Shown here: positions 1 to 5,337 of the stretch, piece after piece
Layout: every line of letters begins with the position of its first letter
How positions within the stretch are numbered: position 1 is the first letter of the stretch
Assembly: GCA_036446035.1 (NCBI GenBank)
Contig: JAZFSG010000025.1
Location: 1-23,444 of the forward strand
DNA length: 23,444 nt
Reading direction: 5' to 3'
From: CAXMQS01 sp036446035
Lineage (GTDB): Bacteria; Actinomycetota; Acidimicrobiia; Spongiisociales; JAOTWH01
Program-made: the position numbers and the translations under genes
Notes under the pieces: generated by a model
Told to the model about the DNA's origin: nothing
Seen by the model: the letters and a program-made list of their open reading frames with translations, nothing else
The model's database searches: none

Positions 1-115
1 ATCAGGCTTCCCAGGGGTCTGGTGTGGACAGATTGTGGACAGGTGACCGTCAGGGCGTCATTGCGCTGACCTCTTAGTTGCGTGTACGGCCAATGAGCGT
101 AAGGGGTGGATTCGG

Positions 116-188
116 TGGCCAGGGGCAGAATCGAACTGCCGACCTTCGGTTTTTCAGACCGACGCTCTGCCAACTGAGCTACCTGGCC
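116..188 (-). tRNA. tRNA-Phe (GAA)
   Basis: The reverse complement folds into a complete 73-nt cloverleaf. The acceptor stem pairs GGCCAGG with CCTGGCC, the discriminator is A, and the anticodon loop CTGAAAA gives anticodon GAA. The T-arm GGCAG-TTCGATT-CTGCC is intact. The 3' CCA is not encoded, because the bases after the discriminator read CCG. It is the last gene of a Glu-Asp-Phe tRNA cluster read on the minus strand, 61 nt after the encoded CCA of tRNA-Asp. Confidence 0.97.
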
Positions 189-224
189 AGGTAGCGCCTA
201 CCAGGAGGGACCTAGCAGGCAACA

Positions 225-248
225 CAGCCTCGGGATAACCCGAGGCTG
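225..248 (-). terminator. Perfect 10-bp hairpin between tRNA-Asp and tRNA-Phe
   Basis: Arms 225-234 and 239-248 (CAGCCTCGGG and CCCGAGGCTG) are perfectly complementary around a 4-nt loop. The hairpin begins two bases after the encoded CCA of tRNA-Asp in the direction of transcription. It is followed by TGTTG and not by a proper U-tract. It could be a weak terminator that lowers tRNA-Phe output, or a structure that guides 3' processing of tRNA-Asp. The structure is seen directly; the role is inferred. Confidence 0.55.
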
Positions 249-249
249 T

Positions 250-327
250 TGGCGGGAGCGACGGGATTTGAACCCGCGACCTCCGGCTTGACAGGCCGGC
301 GTGAACTCCAGACTTCACCACGCCCCC
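250..327 (-). tRNA. tRNA-Asp (GTC), CCA encoded
   Basis: The 75-nt cloverleaf spans 253-327 on the minus strand. The acceptor pairs GGGGGCG with CGCTCCC (one G-U), the anticodon loop CTGTCAA gives anticodon GTC, and the T-arm is GCGGG-TTCAAAT-CCCGT. Discriminator G is followed by a genomically encoded CCA (250-252), unlike its two neighbours. Only 10 nt separate it from tRNA-Glu, so the two are almost certainly cut from one transcript. Confidence 0.97.
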
Positions 328-337
328 GTGATATGCG

Positions 338-410
338 TGCCCCCAAGGGGATTCGAACCCCTGTTGCCGCCTTGAAAGAGCGGAGTCCTGGACCGCTGGA
401 CGATGGGGGC
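338..410 (-). tRNA. tRNA-Glu (TTC)
   Basis: The 73-nt cloverleaf on the minus strand has acceptor GCCCCCA pairing with TGGGGGC, discriminator A, anticodon loop CTTTCAA (anticodon TTC) and T-arm AGGGG-TTCGAAT-CCCCT. CCA is not encoded. It is the first tRNA of the cluster. A -10-like TATTCT lies on the minus strand at 421-426, about 10 nt upstream, without a convincing -35. Confidence 0.97.
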
Positions 411-496
411 GGGCTGCAAGAGAATACCGCCACCACTCCAACCGCCAGGATGGGCCGCAGGAGTGTAACTCGGGCGTCTCGTGGCAACGAGGGGCG

Positions 497-697
497 CTAG
501 CGACGAAAGAGGCTGCGCAGGCGGTGGCGGAGACTGGGTCGCCGGGGGAGGTCGATGCCTTCATCGTCCCCGGGCGCCTTGCCCTCTCCGAACCTCGCCG
601 TGCGGGAGTAGTTGCGGTTGCCAACGATCTCGCGGACGACCTCGTGGATGTCGCCGCCATCCTCGGGACCAACGGGCGGAACCGGAAAGATCGGCAT
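497..697 (-). CDS. Small hypothetical protein, 66 aa
   Basis: I do not recognise this protein. The ATG at 697 opens 66 codons starting MPIFPVPPVGPEDGG. The N-terminal half is Pro/Gly rich, the middle is acidic and helical (HEVVREIVGNRNYSR), and the tail is strongly basic (RHRLRSLFRR), which could bind nucleic acid or membrane. There is no clear Shine-Dalgarno sequence. The open frame extends upstream, but the translation there (Ser/Thr/Pro-rich with no pattern) looks non-coding, so the internal ATG was chosen. It lies between the tRNA cluster and two other minus-strand small ORFs and could share their transcript. A 6-bp hairpin (477-492) follows its stop. It may be a conserved microprotein or chance. 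Confidence 0.4.
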   Translation of the reverse strand: MPIFPVPPVGPEDGGDIHEVVREIVGNRNYSRTARFGEGKAPGDDEGIDLPRRPSLRHRLRSLFRR

Positions 698-785
698 GAT
701 CGAGGCGTAGGCGGTTAGGAGCGACGCAGGCGGCGTAGCGCTCTTTGATGAACCTTGGTGTGCAGGATGAGTGTGTCTGGGTTGT

Positions 786-917
786 TCACGGGGCTGTTCT
801 TTCTGTGATGTTGGGCTGTCGATGCCAACCCGTGTACCCGCACTGGCAGGTGAAGTGGATGTTGAATCCGGTGTCGTCCCGACGCAGCTCGGTGATGTCA
901 TTGACCGACAAGAGCAC
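786..917 (-). CDS. Microprotein with Cys-x-Cys motif, 43 aa
   Basis: This very short ORF starts with GTG at 917. A GGAG lies 4 nt before the start codon, the same geometry as in the CGNR gene nearby. The product begins VLLSVNDITELRRDDTGFNI and continues with HFTCQCGYTGWHRQ. The Cys-Gln-Cys-Gly plus a following His looks like half of a zinc site or a redox pair. The balance of charged and hydrophobic residues resembles a real protein and not antisense noise. It begins 35 nt after the stop of the 52-aa ORF, so the two may be co-transcribed. The function is unknown and I recall no family name. Existence is inferred from the RBS and composition. Confidence 0.45.
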   Translation of the reverse strand: MLLSVNDITELRRDDTGFNIHFTCQCGYTGWHRQPNITERTAP

Positions 918-952
918 CCGACTCCGGTGTTGAGGGCAGAATGGGGCGAACA

Positions 953-1111
953 TCAGCGCATCTCCTTGCGGACCCGTGCCATCTCGGCACGCAGGTAGAG
1001 CAGGTTGACTCTCGCCTCGATCAGGTCGGAAAGCGGGGCCCCGCTGCTGCGCATGGACTCGTACTGGCTGCGCACTGAGGCCAGCTGGTGGAATGTGGTG
1101 TCGAAACTCAT
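953..1111 (-). CDS. Small helical protein, 52 aa
   Basis: The ATG at 1111 is preceded by CAGGAGAGTCAAG, giving a GGAG Shine-Dalgarno with 7-nt spacing. The 52-aa product starts MSFDTTFHQLASVRSQYESM and continues through a Gly/Ala/Pro turn into a helix with heptad-like Leu/Ala spacing (DLIEARVNLLYLRAEMARVR). It is predicted to be a helical hairpin with no membrane segment or cysteines. It is transcribed divergently from the CGNR regulator, 75 nt away, and a candidate promoter (1158-1186) lies in the shared region. The function is unknown. It could be a target or partner of the regulator, an inference from position only. Confidence 0.6.
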   Translation of the reverse strand: MSFDTTFHQLASVRSQYESMRSSGAPLSDLIEARVNLLYLRAEMARVRKEMR

Positions 1112-1112
1112 C

Positions 1113-1142
1113 TTGACTCTCCTGGTCGTAATGGTCTATTGT
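1113..1142 (+). promoter_or_regulatory. Candidate promoter for the CGNR regulator
   Basis: TTGACT at 1113-1118 and TATTGT at 1137-1142 are separated by 18 bp. The expected start near 1149 gives a leader of about 38 nt to the GTG at 1187. The -35 box lies within the leader and RBS of the divergent 52-aa ORF. Confidence 0.5.
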
Positions 1143-1157
1143 CTTGATGACGGTTAC

Positions 1158-1186
1158 AGAGTACCGTGCGCCTTGTAAGGAGTCAA
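1158..1186 (-). promoter_or_regulatory. Candidate promoter for the 52-aa ORF
   Basis: On the minus strand, TTGACT (1181-1186) and TACTCT (1158-1163) are separated by 17 bp. Transcription would begin near 1151, leaving a leader of about 40 nt to the ATG at 1111. The -35 overlaps the Shine-Dalgarno and sits directly before the start codon of the CGNR gene. The -10 matches the consensus poorly (3 of 6). Confidence 0.42.
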
Positions 1187-1750
1187 GTGGATTTTTCCCA
1201 TTACGACGACGACGCAGTCCAGATGGCGGTCGACCTGATCAACACGGTCGACAACGTCGCAGGGACGGATGCGCTCCAAGACATCGACGGCCTGCGCTCT
1301 TTTCTTGAGGGATACGAGCACCAGTGGAGCACCGATGACTTCCTGGCGACCTCGCTGACGGACTCTCATGTGCGGCGTGTGAAGCGGCTGCGCACCCGCT
1401 TGCGTCAAGTCTTCGAAGCGGAGACTGCCGAAGAAGCCGCCGAGACCATCAACGCCATCCTCGCCGACGTCTCAGCTACGCCGCGAGTGAGCCTGCACAG
1501 CGCTCACCCGCACCTGCACTTCGAGCCGTTGCAAGCCGGGCCGGTTCGCTGGCTGGGCGCCGCCGCCGCCATGGGCCTGGCGACGGTTCTGGTCGATCAG
1601 GGCATCGATCGCTTCGGCACCTGCAGTGCCCACGACTGTGTCGATGCCTATGTCGACACCTCGCGCAATCGATCTCGCAAGCACTGCTCGACGACGTGCA
1701 GCAACCGCTCGAACGTTGCCGCCCACCGCCGTCGTGCCGCTACGTCCTAG
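1187..1750 (+). CDS. CGNR zinc-finger domain protein (putative regulator), 187 aa
   Basis: This resembles the actinobacterial CGNR (ABATE-like) family. The N-terminal domain carries the family-like ALDLVNT-type stretch (here AVDLINTVDN). The C-terminal zinc finger is formed by CSAHDC, then a basic stretch (DTSRNRSRKHC), then STTCSNR. The eponymous CGNR is CSNR here, but the four cysteines are kept. Members are thought to bind nucleic acid and act as transcription regulators. I chose the GTG at 1187 because TAAGGAG (1176-1182) precedes it and the family N-terminus begins there; a GTG at 1166 would add 7 residues. Its stop overlaps that of the convergent VanW gene in the tetranucleotide CTAG. 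Regulation of the divergent 52-aa ORF is plausible but unproven. Confidence 0.85.
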   Translation: MDFSHYDDDAVQMAVDLINTVDNVAGTDALQDIDGLRSFLEGYEHQWSTDDFLATSLTDSHVRRVKRLRTRLRQVFEAETAEEAAETINAILADVSATPRVSLHSAHPHLHFEPLQAGPVRWLGAAAAMGLATVLVDQGIDRFGTCSAHDCVDAYVDTSRNRSRKHCSTTCSNRSNVAAHRRRAATS

Positions 1751-3393
1751 CTCCGCGGCGGCGGGATCCTGTTGCCGAGACAGTCGACGCCCTCGCGCGG
1801 TCGATAGGTAGCGAAGACGGAGTCTTCGAGCACCGTCCCGTCTGGCGCGGTGCGTTCCCTGAAGGTGTCGTACCTGGTGCAGGCGGTGCCCCACCTCGAC
1901 GAAGACTGACCCGTTTGCTCGACCACGAAGTAGGGCGTCGACCACAGCTGAACAGTGATCGAGGTCTCGGTGTACTCGGGCCATACGAGCACCGAGTACG
2001 GAGTGTTGTTGGTGAGTGCCAGGTTAGGGGCGGGGTGTCCAAGCGTCGCCTCGCGACCTCGGGGGTAGCGGCTGAAGTAGATGGTGTGGCTCTGGTAGTC
2101 GGCGAAGTCGAGGCCGGCGAAGAACGCCGCATTGAACAAGGTGGTGGCGAACTGGCTCACCCCGCCGCCAACGTCCTGGACGAGATGGCCTTGCTCGATG
2201 GCTCCTGCAGACTCGAAGCCGTTCTCGACGGTGCGCTCGCCAACGAACTCGTTGATGGAGAACGTGGCGCCAGGTTCGATGATGGACCCGCGAACGATGT
2301 CGGCCATGCGATGGATGTTGTTCACGCGTGATCCACAGCAAGCGTGGTTAGTCGTGAATTCGGCAACGAGGGTCTTGATGCCGTAGGCGTCGGCGATCGC
2401 CTGGCCGCCATCGTCATCCCTCTTGCGAGCCGACAGCTCTGCGATGTCACCGCTGCGCGCCGCCGACTCCACCAAGAAGGCCACCGGAGCCTCACAACAC
2501 ACCAGGACAGGCGAACCGAGCACCACCCGCAACTCCCCCTCGACGATGGCAAATGTGGGTGTCTCATCCGGCGTCGCCAGCGTCGACAGCCGAACCGCTA
2601 GGTCGTTGCGCACCGTCGCCTCGTCGAACGTTGCCGTGAGTGCTCCGGTCTCGGTCGTAGATCTGATCCAGCGGCGAGCCGTCTCAACAGGGATGACTGT
2701 TGCCCGACCGTTGAGGCGGACCGGGATTGGAGATGCGGTCAAGAGCTCGGCGTCGTGCAACGCGGCATCGAGATCCTCGGCGTCGAACCGTGGGGGTGTC
2801 GTTCCCCACTCAACGGTGACGGCGGCCGGCAGCGAGCCGTCGGCCACCGCAGCCGTGAGGGCGTCGACGATTGCCGTGGGGTCGAGCTCCGTGCCCGTTG
2901 TCCCGCGGGACACCTGGAGCTGACCGCCTACGGCCTGAAACGAAGGGTCGATGGCTGGGTGTTCGACAGCGTCAGGCTGGTCGATCACGGCGGCACCAAC
3001 GGCTTCCGCGTCGATTGCGTAGACCGGGGTCACCTCGGTCGAAGAGAACCAGCTCGTTGCCCACGAGATGAAGGAGGCGACCGGGTGGTCTCGCCCGACG
3101 TGCATGGCCGCGTCCGCCGTGGCCTCTACGTTGAGCCGGACTCCCCACTCTCCGGCGGTTCCCTCGAAGGACCGTGACGGCGCTGCCACCGCTAGAGGCT
3201 GGTCGGCCACGGTGGCTGCCATCGTCTCGAGCTCGCGGCGGAGGGCATCCTCGCCGAGCCCGCCCACAGACGCTCCCCCGATCTCGGTATTGCGGGCTAC
3301 CTCTCCATCCTGGATGGCGGTGTCAACTATCCACGCCACGGCGATAAGGATGAAGACGCTGCCGAAAGCAAATAGCCACCTCCGTAAGGACAC
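1747..3393 (-). CDS. VanW-family protein with peptidoglycan-binding-type repeats
   Basis: This 548-aa envelope protein has an N-terminal membrane anchor (about residues 7-27, LFAFGSVFILIAVAWIVD). Two extracellular repeats of the PG_binding_4 type follow (about 45-340). A VanW domain begins near 344 (AEFTTNHACCGSRVNN) and includes GATFSINEFVGERT and VQDVGGGVSQFATTLFNAAF. These are signature stretches of the family, which occurs in glycopeptide-resistance clusters and widely in Gram-positive envelopes; its biochemical activity is not settled. The C-terminus has further cysteines that may form disulfides. The start is GTG, three bases after the TAG of the upstream gene, so the two are probably co-transcribed and coupled. 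The clear Shine-Dalgarno is missing. Nothing suggests vancomycin resistance here: there are no van ligases or sensors nearby. Confidence 0.9.
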   Translation of the reverse strand: MSLRRWLFAFGSVFILIAVAWIVDTAIQDGEVARNTEIGGASVGGLGEDALRRELETMAATVADQPLAVAAPSRSFEGTAGEWGVRLNVEATADAAMHVGRDHPVASFISWATSWFSSTEVTPVYAIDAEAVGAAVIDQPDAVEHPAIDPSFQAVGGQLQVSRGTTGTELDPTAIVDALTAAVADGSLPAAVTVEWGTTPPRFDAEDLDAALHDAELLTASPIPVRLNGRATVIPVETARRWIRSTTETGALTATFDEATVRNDLAVRLSTLATPDETPTFAIVEGELRVVLGSPVLVCCEAPVAFLVESAARSGDIAELSARKRDDDGGQAIADAYGIKTLVAEFTTNHACCGSRVNNIHRMADIVRGSIIEPGATFSINEFVGERTVENGFESAGAIEQGHLVQDVGGGVSQFATTLFNAAFFAGLDFADYQSHTIYFSRYPRGREATLGHPAPNLALTNNTPYSVLVWPEYTETSITVQLWSTPYFVVEQTGQSSSRWGTACTRYDTFRERTAPDGTVLEDSVFATYRPREGVDCLGNRIPPPRS

Positions 3394-3396
3394 GCT

Positions 3397-4161
3397 CTAG
3401 TTGGCGAAAAGGCGAGCTTGCATGGCGGCCCACCTTCCTGCGGCAAGGGCGTAGAACTCGCCTGCCTGTTCCAGGTCGTCGACCTCCAGGGCGTCGATGC
3501 TGGCATTGATGTGCATCGCCGACTCATCGAACACGAGATCGGTCTCGTCGAATAGCCGAGCGACAGAGTCGTAGTCGAGCTCGACGACGGCATCTGAGGG
3601 GAAGTCGGCCATCCACTCCCCGAAGCTCTTCACCGGTTCCAGGACGGTCTCGTCGAAGCCGGCCTCGGCGAGCACACGCATTGCTCTGTGCAGCCTGCGC
3701 ATCGCATCCCTTTGGCCGTTGCGGTATCGGATCGTGCTGTGGTCGCCCAACTGGACAAGCTCTCGTTGGTCTGAGTCGAAGGCGACGAACCATCTCAGCG
3801 GAACATGCCACGGCGATGTCAGTATGTATGACCGGGCGGAGGGATTCTCGGCGTAAAGCGACTCCAGCTCGAGCGCCGCCCGTCGCACGATCTGTTCGGG
3901 GACGAGCGTTGAGCCGATGGTGCCGGCGTAGGTGTTGTGAAAGGCCAGCAGTCCCTCGAGCATGCGCAGTCTGGGGTAGCGCGGGCATAGGAAGGGACGA
4001 TCGTGCCATTGCATGGCGAACGCGTCCTCGGTGAGAGGCTCGTTCCACAAGCCGACGTCTGAGCTCTGCATTACCGAATCGACAGGTGTCGCGACGTGCA
4101 CGGGGAACGGACTCAGCTCGTCGGCTGGCAGGTAAACCCTCAGGTAGGCGGATGCGATCAC
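3397..4161 (-). CDS. Conserved actinobacterial protein of unknown function (DUF8083-like)
   Basis: This 254-aa soluble protein has no membrane segment or signal. Several stretches match, from memory, a conserved actinobacterial family that I believe is DUF8083: the N-terminal YLRVYLPADELSPFP, a central PWHVPLRWFVAFDSDQREL, then VVELDYDSVARLF and a helical C-terminus ending RW-x6-RLFAN. No catalytic motif is apparent and the function is unknown. The start is GTG at 4161; an ATG in another frame at 4165 gives only a nonsense reading. No Shine-Dalgarno precedes it. A TAACAT six bases before the GTG could be a -10 box of a leaderless mRNA. It is the first gene of a probable two-gene unit with the VanW protein. 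Confidence 0.75.
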   Translation of the reverse strand: MIASAYLRVYLPADELSPFPVHVATPVDSVMQSSDVGLWNEPLTEDAFAMQWHDRPFLCPRYPRLRMLEGLLAFHNTYAGTIGSTLVPEQIVRRAALELESLYAENPSARSYILTSPWHVPLRWFVAFDSDQRELVQLGDHSTIRYRNGQRDAMRRLHRAMRVLAEAGFDETVLEPVKSFGEWMADFPSDAVVELDYDSVARLFDETDLVFDESAMHINASIDALEVDDLEQAGEFYALAAGRWAAMQARLFAN

Positions 4162-4254
4162 CCATAGATGTTACGGGCGGACCAGGGTCTAAGGCCCCAC
4201 GAGCAGTGACCCGATAGGACTTAGAATCGGGTCGTTCGTCACAAGGAGCCAGAA

Positions 4255-5337
4255 TTGGGAGTCTTCGACGCCATCGGGTCTGAGGGTCATGAAGAAGTCG
4301 TTTTCGGGTCTGATGCGGTATCCGGCCTAAAGACGATCATCGCAATCCACAGCACTGCACTAGGTCCCGCTCTCGGCGGGACCCGTTTTTATCCGTACGG
4401 TTCGGAGGACGAAGCACTCGTCGATGTGCTCCGACTCTCCAAGGCGATGACGAGTAAGGCAGCTGCGGCCGGGCTCGACCTCGGTGGCGGCAAGGCGGTC
4501 ATCATCGGAGACCCGGGCGAGATCAAGTCGGAGAGACTGTGGAGGGCGTATGGGCGTATCGTCGACTCCCTCCAAGGTCGCTACATCACAGCCGAGGACA
4601 TCGGGACAGACGCCTCGGACATGGAGATGATCCGCCACGAGACCCGATGGGTCGTCGGCATTCCCCGGGCCGAGGGAGGCTCCGGCGATCCGTCGCCGGC
4701 AACTGCCCGCGGCTTGATGCGCGCCATAGGCGCCATGGCCGAGCACACCTGGGGCAGCCGAGACATCTCCGACAAGCACTTCGCCATCCAGGGAGTCGGC
4801 AAGGTGGGACGTGACCTGGTGCGACGCCTCACCAACTACGGCGCCAAGGTCACCATCGCTGACGTATTCGGACCATCTGTCGACTACGTCGTCAACGAGT
4901 ACGGCGTCAACGTTGTGGGTCCCGAGGACATCCTCGAGGTCGAGTGCGATGTGCTTGCCCCATGCGGAATGGGCGGTGTGATCAATCCAACCACCATCCC
5001 CAAGCTGCGGACCAAGGCCATCGTTGGCTCTGCCAACAACCAGCTCGAGTCGGACAAGGATGCCGATCGGCTCGCCGAGGAAGGCATCGTCTATTGCCCC
5101 GACTTCGTGGTCAACAGCGGTGGTCTTATCAACGTCTGGGAGGAGATGCGCGGCTACGAGGAGGATCGAGCGGCGCACAACATCGACAAGATCGATGCTC
5201 TGACAAAGCGGATCCTCGCCGAGGCCGCCAGGAACGATGAGACGCCCTTGGTGGCGGCGCAGAGGTTGGCCGGCGAGCGGGTGCATCGCATCGGACAGCT
5301 CAGGCTGTTCCGACGAGGTGGCGATGACCGTAATTGA
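4255..5337 (+). CDS. Leucine/valine-type branched-chain amino acid dehydrogenase
   Basis: This 360-aa member of the Glu/Leu/Phe/Val dehydrogenase family performs NAD-dependent oxidative deamination of branched-chain amino acids to 2-oxoacids and ammonium. Lys68 and the catalytic Lys80 in GLDLGGGKAV sit at the same positions as in Bacillus leucine dehydrogenase. TAEDIGT supplies the active-site Asp, and GVGKVG is the dinucleotide-binding loop. ALGPALGGTRF is the usual substrate-side motif. The start is TTG with AAGGAG (4243-4248) six bases ahead; a TAGAAT at 4222-4227 is a possible -10. The last 14 nt overlap the E1 gene, so the two steps of branched-chain amino acid breakdown are coupled. A terminator-like hairpin lies inside the gene at 4363-4390. 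Leucine versus valine preference cannot be read from sequence. Confidence 0.93.
   Translation: MGVFDAIGSEGHEEVVFGSDAVSGLKTIIAIHSTALGPALGGTRFYPYGSEDEALVDVLRLSKAMTSKAAAAGLDLGGGKAVIIGDPGEIKSERLWRAYGRIVDSLQGRYITAEDIGTDASDMEMIRHETRWVVGIPRAEGGSGDPSPATARGLMRAIGAMAEHTWGSRDISDKHFAIQGVGKVGRDLVRRLTNYGAKVTIADVFGPSVDYVVNEYGVNVVGPEDILEVECDVLAPCGMGGVINPTTIPKLRTKAIVGSANNQLESDKDADRLAEEGIVYCPDFVVNSGGLINVWEEMRGYEEDRAAHNIDKIDALTKRILAEAARNDETPLVAAQRLAGERVHRIGQLRLFRRGGDDRN
4363..4390 (+). terminator. Intragenic terminator-like hairpin with T-run
   Basis: GGTCCCGC (4363-4370) and GCGGGACC (4376-4383) form a perfect 8-bp stem around a 5-nt loop. CG and five Ts (4386-4390) follow. This is the textbook shape of an intrinsic terminator, oriented with the gene and starting at codon 37 of the dehydrogenase. 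The stem encodes the conserved GPALGGTR, so protein constraint could produce part of it by chance. The T-run comes from TTT for Phe, the only TTT Phe codon I found in this gene, followed by TAT for Tyr. Confidence 0.4.

Noticed and set aside
24..43. Repeated GTGGACAG, DnaA-box-like
   Set aside because: Only two imperfect copies that differ from TTATCCACA, with no dnaA/dnaN or AT-rich unwinding element nearby.
771..998. Plus-strand open frames between 745 and 998
   Set aside because: No ribosome site and noise-like translations; the minus-strand 43-aa and 52-aa ORFs explain the region better.
1747..3393. Vancomycin-resistance determinant
   Set aside because: The VanW domain is widespread in envelope proteins; no vanHAX, vanRS or other resistance genes are nearby.
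4360..5286. Long 308-codon open frame on the minus strand
   Set aside because: It is fully antisense to the leucine dehydrogenase gene, whose motifs are unmistakable; long antisense frames are expected at this GC content.
5237..5323. N-terminal extension of the E1 protein
   Set aside because: The reading MRRPWWRRRG is a frame-shifted shadow of the dehydrogenase; ATG at 5324 has a ribosome site and the usual E1 start.
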